From an uncultured Bacteroidales bacterium (lineage in GTDB: Bacteria > Bacteroidota > Bacteroidia > Bacteroidales > UBA932), in NCBI GenBank assembly GCA_900320185.1, contig ONRD01000020.1, forward strand, positions 1-40,201: a stretch of DNA of 40,201 nucleotides, given 5' to 3'. The notes under the pieces are model-generated. The model made no database searches. It was not told the origin of the DNA and worked only from the letters and a program-made list of their open reading frames with translations. Below, one piece after another: positions 25,343 to 33,927 of the stretch; positions within the stretch are counted from its first letter, which is position 1; every line of letters begins with the position of its first letter. A program made the translations under genes and the position numbers.

Positions 25343-25381
25343 AAAAATAGCCGTGGAATATTTCATCCTACGGCTATTTTT
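25343..25381 (+). terminator. Intrinsic terminator of the pbp1A-ddl-prmC operon
   Basis: A perfect 12-bp stem (AAAAATAGCCGT / ACGGCTATTTTT) with a 15-base loop starts 30 bases after the prmC stop. The 3' arm ends in five T, the 5' arm begins with five A, so it could act in both directions. Confidence 0.85.
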
Positions 25382-25439
25382 GTTTCTCTTTGTACCCGGA
25401 AACAGTTTTTTTGTGACCGTAAACCTTAACTCGTTCAAA

Positions 25440-26657
25440 ATGAAAAATTTCAAAACAAAGATGAGCTTGCTGCCACCGGTGGTGGCGGCGCTCGCGGCCC
25501 TGTGCCAGCCGGTATTCACAGCCTGTGATTCAAAGATCGACGTTCCATCCGCCATGGTCTCTCCGGAAGTTCCGGAAGCCGGCCCTGAGGCCGGCGGGGA
25601 AGTGGAAATGACCCCCTATGGCATCGCATCCATGCTTGCTTCCCTGGACTTCGGCATCGAGCAGGTAAAGGAAGTGTGGGATGCCGCCATGGCATCTTCG
25701 GCCAACGGCTACGATGAAGAGTACACCTTCAGGGACGTCATGGAATCTCCGGGCGCCGGAGTCGGAGATGCACTGCTGCGGACCAGGGCCGCGGAAGGGA
25801 AGTACCTTGAACCGCTGCGGCTCTACATCTCAAGCTTTGCGGAGGACCATGCCCCCACCAGGGCCTCTTCATTCCAGGAAGCCCTCAAGGAGTCGGGGCT
25901 CCAGATCTACTGGCCCTGTTGCGAGGACTGGGACGGGGAGACCATTCCGGTGATAACCTTCGATCCAGGGAACGATTCGGGAGTCAGCACCGGTTTCCTG
26001 AGGGAGCAGCTGACAAACGGATCGTGGATAATCAGGCAGTTCACCGTCGACGAGGACTATGCGATGACCCATCCGGTCTGGGTCGTCAACCATAACGACG
26101 ATGCCTCTTACCTTACTCCCCAGATGGTGGAGCGGCTGGGCGGAGGGGCACCTTCCAAGGTTCCGGCGACAAGGTCTGCAACCTCTATCAAGACCCTTAA
26201 GATCAAGGAATTCAAGACCCACAAGCAGTATGACCCGTGGTACAGCGGCGGAAGTGAGTTCTTCATAAAGTGCGGCTCGATAGAAAGCTTCACCGCAGCC
26301 GTGGCTGCCGACCTCAGGGCGTACAGCCCGGAGATAACGGATTTCATGATAAAAGTGAAAAGGAAGCAGGTGGGTACCTTCCTCCGTTTCAACTCCATCC
26401 TGGTTTCGGAATGGACCCCGCAGCTGGACGAATGCGCCTTCCTGATGGTCGAAGACGACGGAGGCCCAAGGACGACCTGGAAGGCTTCGGGCTCAGTGAA
26501 GATCAAGTCCAAGGCCTATGGCTTCGACATCGAGTTCCCGCTGCACCGCAACGATGACATCGTGTGGCGCGGCAAGCTGTCGAGGAACTATTTCGAGAAG
26601 TACAACGGGGCTCCCAACAGGTTCGGGGACACGTCGGTCACTTTCACCATCGACTAG
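25440..26657 (+). CDS. Hypothetical lipoprotein
   Basis: 405 residues of unknown function. The N-terminus MKNFKTKMSLLPPVVAALAA continues with LCQPVFTAC, a plausible lipoprotein signal peptide, followed by a Pro/Glu/Gly-rich linker (SPEVPEAGPEAGGEVE). The mature part has an N-terminal helical region, a segment with DWDGETIPVITFDPG, and a strand-rich C-terminal half with SVKIKSKAYGFDIEFPLH and a closing FGDTSVTFTID. I do not recognise a family; the shape fits a surface-exposed or secreted lipoprotein. The start is set at the signal peptide, just after the upstream terminator. It converges with the GH5-like gene over a shared hairpin. Confidence 0.65.
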   Translation: MKNFKTKMSLLPPVVAALAALCQPVFTACDSKIDVPSAMVSPEVPEAGPEAGGEVEMTPYGIASMLASLDFGIEQVKEVWDAAMASSANGYDEEYTFRDVMESPGAGVGDALLRTRAAEGKYLEPLRLYISSFAEDHAPTRASSFQEALKESGLQIYWPCCEDWDGETIPVITFDPGNDSGVSTGFLREQLTNGSWIIRQFTVDEDYAMTHPVWVVNHNDDASYLTPQMVERLGGGAPSKVPATRSATSIKTLKIKEFKTHKQYDPWYSGGSEFFIKCGSIESFTAAVAADLRAYSPEITDFMIKVKRKQVGTFLRFNSILVSEWTPQLDECAFLMVEDDGGPRTTWKASGSVKIKSKAYGFDIEFPLHRNDDIVWRGKLSRNYFEKYNGAPNRFGDTSVTFTID

Positions 26658-26664
26658 CCGTGCA

Positions 26665-26702
26665 ATCCGCAGGACCGCCGTGTAACGGAGGTTACTGCGG
26701 AT
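26665..26702. terminator. Hairpin between convergent genes
   Basis: ATCCGCAG (26665-26672) pairs with CTGCGGAT (26695-26702). The plus-strand arm is followed by CCTTTTCC. It lies between the end of the lipoprotein gene and the end of the minus-strand glycosidase gene and overlaps the latter's stop codon, so it probably serves the plus-strand gene. Confidence 0.5.
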
Positions 26703-27783
26703 CCTTTTCCGCAACGCCGTTGACCTGCTTTATGCAGGCGATCTCCTCTTCGCTGAAGGGCGACCCGTCCTGGCGGATGATGTCGTGGAACCACAGTTCC
26801 GGCTCTTTCCCGTCAGGCCGGAGATCGTCCCAGGCAAAGTTGGTGTTGGTCTTCCCGGCCACAAAGCCCCAGTTGATGGCAGAAATGTTCAATTCCTTCA
26901 TCACGGGAAGGTTGTCCTGGAAGGTGCCTCCGAATTTGCGGGCCATATACTCGGTACAGAAGACAGGCCTGCCAAGAAGGGAAAGGGTGTCATACGCGGC
27001 CCTATGCACGAGAGCCGGGCCGTAGCCGTGGTAGGAGGAGACATCCGAGAGATCGAGCTGGGCCCGGTTGAGGTCCTTGAGGTCGGTCGTCCAGATGCCC
27101 GAGGTCAGCGGCTGGGTGTTGCCCGCTTCACGCGCCCATTTGAAGGCGTTCCTGAGCAGCGGGAGGGATTCGTTCCCGAATTTTCCGTTTCCGGGTTCGT
27201 TGTAGAGGTCCCACATCAGCACCCTGTCATCGTTCCGGAACGATCCGACGATATCCTTTACATATGCTTCAAGCATGGGGAACAAGGAGGTGGTGTCCGC
27301 CCTGAGAGACTTGGAAGGGTCCTTGACCCAACCGGAGTTGTGCTTGCCGGGTACGGGGGCGCGCTGCGGACCATAGGAGGATTCCGGATCCCAGCAGTCG
27401 TCGAAAAAGACGAAGAAGGGCTTGATCCCGTGGGATTTGCAAATATCCAGGAAATCGTCCATGCGCCTTTTCAGCCCTTCCGCGTCGTGGCTCCAGACCA
27501 CGCTGCTCAGGAATACTCTCATCGTGTTGAAGCCCAGTTCCCCGGCCCATCCCAGCTCTTTGTCGATCTGGGCGTGGTCGTAGGTGTCGGCGCTCCACAT
27601 CTCTATCTGGTTGACGGCCGTCGCGGGGACGTAGTTGCAACCTGAACGCCAGCCCTGTTCGGCATACCATGCGGTTGCTTCTTCCGGTGTCCAGCGGGTG
27701 GAAGGGGTGACAGGTTTTCCTCCCTGCCTGCAACCGGTAGCCAGTATTGATACGGTTGCCAAGATAACCAGGATCTTCTTCAT
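26692..27783 (-). CDS. Secreted GH5-like (clan A) glycoside hydrolase lipoprotein
   Basis: 363 residues. MKKILVILATVSILATGC is a lipoprotein signal peptide. The mature protein is a TIM barrel of clan GH-A: GFNTMRVFLSSVVW, GIKPFFVFFDDCWD, RVLMWDLYNEPGNG with the acid/base Glu (E196), and GRPVFCTEYMARKFGG with the likely nucleophile (E278). Spacing of 82 residues fits the fold. The AINWGFVAGKTNTNFAW segment near the end fits the substrate cleft of cellulase/mannanase-type enzymes. The exact family and sugar are not determined. It sits alone on the minus strand, after the U32 gene. Confidence 0.8.
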   Translation of the reverse strand: MKKILVILATVSILATGCRQGGKPVTPSTRWTPEEATAWYAEQGWRSGCNYVPATAVNQIEMWSADTYDHAQIDKELGWAGELGFNTMRVFLSSVVWSHDAEGLKRRMDDFLDICKSHGIKPFFVFFDDCWDPESSYGPQRAPVPGKHNSGWVKDPSKSLRADTTSLFPMLEAYVKDIVGSFRNDDRVLMWDLYNEPGNGKFGNESLPLLRNAFKWAREAGNTQPLTSGIWTTDLKDLNRAQLDLSDVSSYHGYGPALVHRAAYDTLSLLGRPVFCTEYMARKFGGTFQDNLPVMKELNISAINWGFVAGKTNTNFAWDDLRPDGKEPELWFHDIIRQDGSPFSEEEIACIKQVNGVAEKDPQ

Positions 27784-27845
27784 GACATAGTTATAAAATG
27801 GAACGGTTCGATGACGGTTTTGATTTGTCTGTCCAGGCAGGGCTG

Positions 27846-29753
27846 TCACTGACGCGAGGGCGGCATCATGCCAGACGCTTCGCGCGGGCCGGCTGCGCGG
27901 AGGACCATCTCGCAATGCTTGCAGTCGAAGTCCAGGGAGTAACTCCTGCCGTTGTTGACAAGTATCAGGGGCCGCGGTGCGGCGGCTCCCTGCCTGACGG
28001 GGCAGAGACCAAGTTCGTACCGGATGCAGTAGCGCGTCCGCATAAGTTCCGCTCCGTGAGGATGGCCCAGTTCGAATGCGGGCTCGACCGACGAGGCCCC
28101 GGCTTTCTTGTAGACGGACTCCGTGACGTGGTTGGCGATGTTCTCCTTGTAGGTGGCGGTGCCACTGAATACGGCCTTTCCGTCGTCGATGCGGGCTCCG
28201 GCAGCCTTCATCGGGCGCTTGGGGCAAGGCGCCCCGTCAAGCTTCACGGCAAGGTCGCGCCGGATCGAGTTTAGCGCAGATGCAGGGAGCAGGGGCAGGG
28301 ACCCGTCTTCGGATTCCAGGGATTCAAGCCGGAAGGAGAAGATTCCGGAGGCTTTCGAAACCTGAGAAGCGAAGAGAGCCTTCATCCTTTCCTGGTTCGA
28401 GGCGGTCACGTCCCCGGCGTGCAGGACCGTCCCTGCGGTCCTTCCGTCCTGGCTCGCGGCCTCTATCCTAAGGATCCTTTCCCCGCCTTCATCCAGGACC
28501 TTGATCCTGACGCCCACCGGAATCCTTCGGGAGGGCAGGTTGCCTTCCAGCTCTTTCTCGAAGGCGGCGTCCATGTTCCTGAACAGCCTGGCTCCGGGGT
28601 GGATTCCGGGTACATCCTTGCAGATTATCGACGAACCGGTGCAGACGTCGCCCCTGAATCCGACAATCTCGTTCCTGTCCCCGGAAACGAAGGAGAATCC
28701 GTCTCCGTTCCTGAGGGTGGTGGAAGGGTGGTCCAGCCTTACTTCGATCCGGATACTTCCTTGATTGCCCTTGCCGGGGTTTGTCTTGACTCCGGTCACG
28801 GTCCCGATGGCTTCCCCCATCGATTTTGTCGCCTCCATGGACGACCATCCGCTCCTCTTCCCGTCCAGGTACAGTTGCGTGTAGCCCCTGTTGAAGGTCT
28901 TGTCAGGATCGGGTGTGAATCCTCCTTCAACCATGCCGAACGAGGACCTCCTGAACGATTCCGGATGTTCCCCGACCAGGGTGTCGAGCATGGCGGAACA
29001 ATACCTGGTGACATTCCTGACATAGGAAATGTTCTTCAGGCGGCCTTCGATCTTGAAGGAGCAGATTCCTGATCCGGCAAGGTCGCCAAGCCTTTCCGAG
29101 AGGTTGTAGTCCTTGAGCGACAGGAGGGCCTTGTTCCTCACCAGCACCTTCCCGGTGTCGTCCACGAGGTCGTAGAGCGAGCGGCAAGCCTGGATGCATG
29201 CGCCCCTGTTGGCGCTCCTTCCGGCGATATGCTCGGAGAGGTAGCAGTTTCCGCTGTAGCAGACGCACAGTGCCCCGTGTACGAAGAATTCCAGCTCGCA
29301 GCTGACGGCCTTGCGTATCGCGACGATCTCTTCCAGTGACATTTCCCTTTCGAGGACGAGCCGCGAGAACCCGAGGTCTTCCAGGAACCTTGCCCTTTCC
29401 GGGGTGCGTATCGCACACTGCGTGGATGCGTGGACAGGGAGTCCGGTCATCTTGAGAACGGCCGGGTCCTGGGCTATTATGGCATCCACCCCTGCATCCT
29501 CGGCCTCTTCGAGTATCCTCCGGGCCGCAGGGAGCTCTTCGTCGTAAAGTATGGTGTTCAGGGTGAGGAATATCCTTGCTCCGTACCTGCGGGCGTACGC
29601 GCACAGCCGCCGGACGTCTTCCATGGAGTTTCCGGCGGCCTGGCGGGCCCCGAAGGCCGGGCCCGCGATATACACAGCATCGGCACCGCAGTCTATTGCC
29701 GCGATGCCGATGTCGGCGTTTCTTGCAGGAGCAAGAAGTTCAAGGTCTGTCAT
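27846..29753 (-). CDS. Peptidase U32 family protein (RlhA/TrhP-type RNA hydroxylation)
   Basis: 635 residues. The U32 domain is complete: ELLAPARNADIGIAAIDCGADAVYIAG at the N-terminus, NTILYDEELPAARRILEEAEDAGVDAIIAQDPAVL, the cysteine cluster FVHGALCVCYSGNCYLSEHIAGRSANRGACIQACR, and SFKIEGRLKNISYVRNVTRYCSA. The long C-terminal part matches the DUF3656-type extension. Characterised members hydroxylate cytidine 2501 of 23S rRNA or uridine 34 of tRNA with an iron-sulfur cluster and prephenate. The old collagenase annotation is doubtful. The start overlaps the preceding TPR gene's stop codon by one base (TAATG). Confidence 0.88.
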   Translation of the reverse strand: MTDLELLAPARNADIGIAAIDCGADAVYIAGPAFGARQAAGNSMEDVRRLCAYARRYGARIFLTLNTILYDEELPAARRILEEAEDAGVDAIIAQDPAVLKMTGLPVHASTQCAIRTPERARFLEDLGFSRLVLEREMSLEEIVAIRKAVSCELEFFVHGALCVCYSGNCYLSEHIAGRSANRGACIQACRSLYDLVDDTGKVLVRNKALLSLKDYNLSERLGDLAGSGICSFKIEGRLKNISYVRNVTRYCSAMLDTLVGEHPESFRRSSFGMVEGGFTPDPDKTFNRGYTQLYLDGKRSGWSSMEATKSMGEAIGTVTGVKTNPGKGNQGSIRIEVRLDHPSTTLRNGDGFSFVSGDRNEIVGFRGDVCTGSSIICKDVPGIHPGARLFRNMDAAFEKELEGNLPSRRIPVGVRIKVLDEGGERILRIEAASQDGRTAGTVLHAGDVTASNQERMKALFASQVSKASGIFSFRLESLESEDGSLPLLPASALNSIRRDLAVKLDGAPCPKRPMKAAGARIDDGKAVFSGTATYKENIANHVTESVYKKAGASSVEPAFELGHPHGAELMRTRYCIRYELGLCPVRQGAAAPRPLILVNNGRSYSLDFDCKHCEMVLRAAGPREASGMMPPSRQ

Positions 29754-30691
29754 TATTTGCTCAGGGCTGTGATCTGCTGCTTTGCAGAGGCTCCGTACTT
29801 GGCGTCATTGGCAACCTTCTTGTAGAACTCGATGGCCTTTGCCTTGTTCTTCTGGCCCTGGTAGAGGGCTGCGATGGTGAAGTAGATGCCGTTGGCGTCC
29901 TGGGCGGAGGGATTCAGCTCGAGGTACTTCTCATAGCTCTCGATGGCCTGGGAGGTCTTTCCGAGTTTCTGGGAAGCGCTTGCCATGAGCTTGTAGGCGT
30001 TGGCGTTCTCGGCGATTTCGTTGACCTTCTTGGCTGCGTTGATGCATTCGGCGAGCTTGTTGCCCTTAAGGGCGGCCTGGGCCTCCTTCAGGAATACATT
30101 GGACATGAGCTTCTTGGCCTGTGCCTCCTGGCCGTTCCATGCGGCATGCTGCAGAGCTTCGAGAGCCTTCTCGTTGTTGCCGAGCTGGCTGTAGAGCTGG
30201 CCGATGGTTATGGCTGTCTTGGCGTCGGTGGTGTCGATGGCGTAGGCCTTCTCGAACGATTCGACGGCAGCAGCGTAGTCCTTGATGCTGAAGGCGTCGT
30301 TCGCTTTCATCTTCCAGATCTGGGGCAGGAACTTGTCTGCAGTGTCATAGACATCGAAGACTTCATATTCTTCGGCGATCTTTTTCACTTCATCGATCTT
30401 CGAGGCTGCCTCTTCGTATTTCTTGTCCTTGATGAGATCCTTGGCGATTTCGAGGGCGATGTTGGGGATGATACCCTTGCACTGCTCGACGAGGGCGGCC
30501 GCTTCGTCTCCTTCGAGTTGAGTTGCCATGTCGAGGGCCTGCTGGAAGTAGTTCAGAGCTTCAGTGTAGTTCTGTGCACCGAGCGCGTCGTTGCCGTTCT
30601 TCGCAAGTTCAGTGGCCTGGGCCATGTCCTGTGCGGAGATCAAACCGGCGGTCAAAACCATTGCCGCGAGGGCGAGAATAAATTTTTTCAT
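29753..30691 (-). CDS. Secreted tetratricopeptide-repeat protein
   Basis: 312 residues. The signal peptide MKKFILALAAMVLTAGLISAQ is followed by about six TPR units; clear ones are ALGAQNYTEALNYFQQALDM, AFSIKDYAAAVESFEKAYAI, LGKTSQAIESYEKYLELNP and QGQKNKAKAIEFYKKVAND. It probably acts as a periplasmic binding scaffold; the partner is unknown. The stop codon overlaps the start of the U32 gene, so the two are coupled although they act in different compartments. Codon use favours high-expression choices. A promoter lies at 30738-30769. Confidence 0.85.
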   Translation of the reverse strand: MKKFILALAAMVLTAGLISAQDMAQATELAKNGNDALGAQNYTEALNYFQQALDMATQLEGDEAAALVEQCKGIIPNIALEIAKDLIKDKKYEEAASKIDEVKKIAEEYEVFDVYDTADKFLPQIWKMKANDAFSIKDYAAAVESFEKAYAIDTTDAKTAITIGQLYSQLGNNEKALEALQHAAWNGQEAQAKKLMSNVFLKEAQAALKGNKLAECINAAKKVNEIAENANAYKLMASASQKLGKTSQAIESYEKYLELNPSAQDANGIYFTIAALYQGQKNKAKAIEFYKKVANDAKYGASAKQQITALSK

Positions 30692-30737
30692 CGTTTTATG
30701 AAGTTATGTTGTTTGCGTTCAATCGAAGCCGTGACGA

Positions 30738-30769
30738 CAAATTTAATAAATATTTGCGTTATTGTCACA
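30738..30769 (-). promoter_or_regulatory. Promoter of the TPR-U32 operon
   Basis: On the minus strand TAAATTTG (30745-30738) is a perfect -7 box; TGTG (30769-30766) is a weak -33 box 20 bases upstream. The leader is about 40 bases. It interleaves with the divergent promoter on the plus strand. Confidence 0.55.
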
Positions 30770-30785
30770 TTATTCGCTATTTTTG
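30753..30785 (+). promoter_or_regulatory. Promoter of the M16-like gene
   Basis: TTTG (30753-30756), a 21-base spacer and TATTTTTG (30778-30785), a perfect -7 box. The start at 30805 is 20 bases downstream, so the leader is about 12 bases. Confidence 0.6.
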
Positions 30786-30804
30786 CATAAAGGGGGTGTG
30801 AGTG

Positions 30805-33333
30805 ATGAGTTACTTTTATAAAATCGTCCTGTGCTTCGTCCTGCTTGGATTTTCAATAAGCGTGCCAGCCCAGAACCTGCCTGCTCTGCAGAAAGACGGT
30901 GCGGTGTCGACGGGGACGTTGCAGAATGGGATAACATATTATCTTGTAACTAATTCCACAACCAAGGGGGTTGCCGATTTCGCCCTCGTGAGGAAGGGCT
31001 GCAGCGATACCCTTGCATCAAGGGAAGAACTGGTAAGCCTTCCCCATTTCAACAAGACCATACCATACCGTTTCCTTTCAAGGAAGGGCATAGGCTGCCG
31101 TCCTGAAGGTTACATGACCTATGGCGGAGGCAACACGGTGTACCGGTTCGACGATGTCCCGGTCTTCGACCAGGCCGCCTCCGACACCACCCTTCTCCTG
31201 CTTTTCGACCTGATCGCCGCCCAGCCGTGCCAGCATGCGGTGGTAATTGCCGGTGACATCACGCCCGCCGCCCTCCTGGAGAGGATGAAGGTGTTCTCGA
31301 TGATGGTCCCTTCCAGGAATCCGGGCTACACGAAAGAAGCATATTCATTCAAGCCGTCGGACGGGACTCTCTATTCCTTCACGGAGTCGGCCAGGCCTTC
31401 ATTGAAGGTGGAATTCCGCTCCCCGAGGACCCCTGATGCGCAGATGAACACCATCCAGCCTTTCATCTCCCGGCTGTATGCCCTTGAACTCAAGGAGATT
31501 GTGGACAACCGCCTCGGGGAGGTCTTCTCGGAACGGGGCATCCCCGCCCTCGACCTCGCGACGACCTGCCTCGGCAGCGCAGAGACTTCCGGCGACGAGC
31601 GTTTTACGGTGGAGGTCGTCACTTCCCCCGACCAGCTGGTGCAGGCGACCCTGGCCGTGGCCTCCGTCCTTTCCGAAATCGGTTCGCGGGGAGTGGACGG
31701 GGACGAGTACAGGACGGCGAAGTCCACGGTGATATCCCGCCTCGGGCATCCGCGGAGCAATGACGACCTGGTGCGCCAGTGCATCTCGTCGTACCTCTAC
31801 GGCTCCGACCTCGCCTCCACGGACACCAAGGTCAAGTTCCTGATCTCCAGGCCCATGGATGCCGACACGGAAGCCCGGCTGTTCAACAACTACATCTCCG
31901 CCATACTTTCGGACACCGACAACATGTCCGTCAGCTGGACCGGGACTCCGGAGGAATATGGGGTCCTCTCCTACGAGTTGCTCTTCAAGGCGATGTGGAA
32001 CTCGGTGGCCATGCTGGACACCCGCACCTACCAGTGGTCCGTCAACGCCGCCGACACCTCCAGGCTGTGGAACGGCAAGGGGAAGACCAAGTTCAAGAAC
32101 GCGGAAAGCGAGTTCGTCTCCGGCGGGGAGACCTGGACCTATGCCAACGGGATGAAGGTCATCTACAAGAAGCTGGCAACCCCCGGCAGGTTCGCATATT
32201 CCCTGATGATACGCGGCGGCTATACCATGGTCCGCGACCTCGGGAAGGGCGAAGGCGCCTTCTTCTCCGACATGCTCTCCCTTTGCAGCGTCGCCGGGAT
32301 GTCCGGCAAGGACTTCATAAGGCTGATGAACATCAACGGGATCGAGATGAAGTACCAGGTGAGCGGAGCGGACCTGAGGGTTTACGGCGAGGCCCCTTCC
32401 AACCGCCTCGACCTCCTGATGAAGGGCCTCCTGTCTCTCGCCGATGAAAGGAAGCCGGACAACGCCGCCTTCGTCACCTACCGGAGGGCCCAGGCCTCGA
32501 GCCTGAAGCCGGCCTTCCTGGACAGCCTGATGCACAAGGATTACATGTATTCTCCGGTGAAGACCCCTTCGGGCCTTACCGACCAGACTTATGCTAAGGC
32601 GCTCGGCTATTTCAACAGCGAGTTCATCAGGGTCAACGACGGAGTCCTTGTGCTCGCCGGCGACCTGGGCTACGATGCCACCCAGAAGAAGCTTGCCATG
32701 TACCTGGGAGGCTTCAGGACCACGAAGACTGTCGTGGGCCGTACTCCGGTCTCCTATAAGCTGGGCTCGGGATCGACTTCCTACTCCATGCCCGGTACCC
32801 CGACCCGCGTCATGATAGGGATGGCTTTCACAAAGCCGTTCACCACGGAGAACTACATGGCGTTCCGCATCGCCAGCCTCGCCCTGAAGAGAGCGGTGAC
32901 GGGGGCCATGGGGGCCGTCGGCTTCAGCGTCGCGATGGATGAGAATTACGGAATATACCCTCTCGAAGGAGGTGAGCTGGTGTTTACTTGCTCGCCTGTT
33001 CCCGACGCCGGCCTGCCGAAGGCGATCGCCGGGGGAGAGGACCATCCGCGCAAGGCTCTCCTCGATGCCCGGAAGGCCATAGACGACATCCTCAAGAACC
33101 CTATACCGGCGGCGGAGCTCCAGGCCTGCAAGTCGCTCCTGACCAACAGCTACACATCCGTCCTCGCCGACCCGCAGGGGTATGTCGACGCCATACTGAT
33201 GCGTTATACCTATGGGAAGGATGTCCTGACCAACTACAACGCCAGGATCGGCAGCGTCACTGCCGCCAACGTCCAGCAGATCTACCAGGCGCTTTCCGAA
33301 GGAATAAGAATCGAGTATGTCGTCAAGGAATAG
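30805..33333 (+). CDS. Secreted M16-fold protein lacking the zinc-binding motif
   Basis: 842 residues with a signal peptide (KIVLCFVLLGFSISVPAQ). The M16 insulinase-like architecture is visible: LQNGITYYLVTN at the start, VADFALVRKG, a middle region ARPSLKVEFRSPRTP, and a second half again starting YANGMKVIYKKLATPGRFAYSLMIRGGYTM. The catalytic HxxEH signature, expected after the VRKGCSD strand, is absent: that place reads SREELVSLPHFNK. The first lobe is also short; LLLLFDLIAAQPC runs almost directly to HAVVIAGDI, about 100 residues earlier than usual. It is therefore probably a non-catalytic member, perhaps a partner of another M16 protein. The start is set at ATG 30805; a GTG just before is possible. 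Confidence 0.75.
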   Translation: MSYFYKIVLCFVLLGFSISVPAQNLPALQKDGAVSTGTLQNGITYYLVTNSTTKGVADFALVRKGCSDTLASREELVSLPHFNKTIPYRFLSRKGIGCRPEGYMTYGGGNTVYRFDDVPVFDQAASDTTLLLLFDLIAAQPCQHAVVIAGDITPAALLERMKVFSMMVPSRNPGYTKEAYSFKPSDGTLYSFTESARPSLKVEFRSPRTPDAQMNTIQPFISRLYALELKEIVDNRLGEVFSERGIPALDLATTCLGSAETSGDERFTVEVVTSPDQLVQATLAVASVLSEIGSRGVDGDEYRTAKSTVISRLGHPRSNDDLVRQCISSYLYGSDLASTDTKVKFLISRPMDADTEARLFNNYISAILSDTDNMSVSWTGTPEEYGVLSYELLFKAMWNSVAMLDTRTYQWSVNAADTSRLWNGKGKTKFKNAESEFVSGGETWTYANGMKVIYKKLATPGRFAYSLMIRGGYTMVRDLGKGEGAFFSDMLSLCSVAGMSGKDFIRLMNINGIEMKYQVSGADLRVYGEAPSNRLDLLMKGLLSLADERKPDNAAFVTYRRAQASSLKPAFLDSLMHKDYMYSPVKTPSGLTDQTYAKALGYFNSEFIRVNDGVLVLAGDLGYDATQKKLAMYLGGFRTTKTVVGRTPVSYKLGSGSTSYSMPGTPTRVMIGMAFTKPFTTENYMAFRIASLALKRAVTGAMGAVGFSVAMDENYGIYPLEGGELVFTCSPVPDAGLPKAIAGGEDHPRKALLDARKAIDDILKNPIPAAELQACKSLLTNSYTSVLADPQGYVDAILMRYTYGKDVLTNYNARIGSVTAANVQQIYQALSEGIRIEYVVKE

Positions 33334-33922
33334 GTTCGGAACGATCCTCCAGATCGGGGACATCCTTGTCAGCGAGGATGTCCTTACCGAGTGGTTCGCC
33401 TGCGACTATCAGGCCTGCAAGGGCGCCTGCTGCATCATAGGAGACAGCGGTGCGCCGCTTGAGGAACATGAGCCCGGCCAGCTGGAGGAAGACTATGATT
33501 CCTTCTCGCCCCTGATGAGCCCCCGGGGAAGGGCCAAGGCGGAAAAGGAAGGCTTCTTCTCCATCGACAGGGACGGCGACCTCGTCACCCCGGTCGTGGA
33601 TGGAAGCGAGGAATGCGCCTACACTACCTTCGGCGAAGACGGGAGCTGTTTCTGTGCCATAGAAAGGTGTTTCCTTTCCGGCGGCTGCAAGTTCAACAAA
33701 CCCATTTCCTGCAGGCTGTATCCTATCCGCGTCAAGAAGCTTTCCAACGGGACCATCGCGCTGAATCTCCACCGGTGGGACATCTGCGCCGCTGCCTTCG
33801 AGAAGGGGAAGCGTGACGGGACTAGGGTCTATGAATTCCTCCGCGGACCGCTGACCGATGCTTTCGGGAAAGAGTTCTACGACGCGCTCTGCACCGGGGC
33901 GGAAGTCGTCAGGCAGGCTTGA
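33317..33922 (+). CDS. DUF3109 family protein, cysteine-rich
   Basis: 201 residues. The N-terminus has CDYQACKGACC, then CAYTTFGEDGSCFCAIERCFLSGGCKFNKPISCRLYPIRV, a cysteine pattern shared by DUF3109 and related YkgJ-like proteins and suggestive of metal or iron-sulfur binding. No signal peptide or membrane segment, so it is cytoplasmic. The family is conserved in Bacteroidota but its function is unknown. It overlaps the M16-like gene by 17 bases and is probably translated with it. Confidence 0.85.
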   Translation: MSSRNRFGTILQIGDILVSEDVLTEWFACDYQACKGACCIIGDSGAPLEEHEPGQLEEDYDSFSPLMSPRGRAKAEKEGFFSIDRDGDLVTPVVDGSEECAYTTFGEDGSCFCAIERCFLSGGCKFNKPISCRLYPIRVKKLSNGTIALNLHRWDICAAAFEKGKRDGTRVYEFLRGPLTDAFGKEFYDALCTGAEVVRQA

Positions 33923-33927
33923 TATCC

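Noticed and set aside
31399-33363. 654-codon minus-strand ORF opposite the M16-like gene
   Set aside because: Shadow frame; the plus strand has a signal peptide and family motifs.
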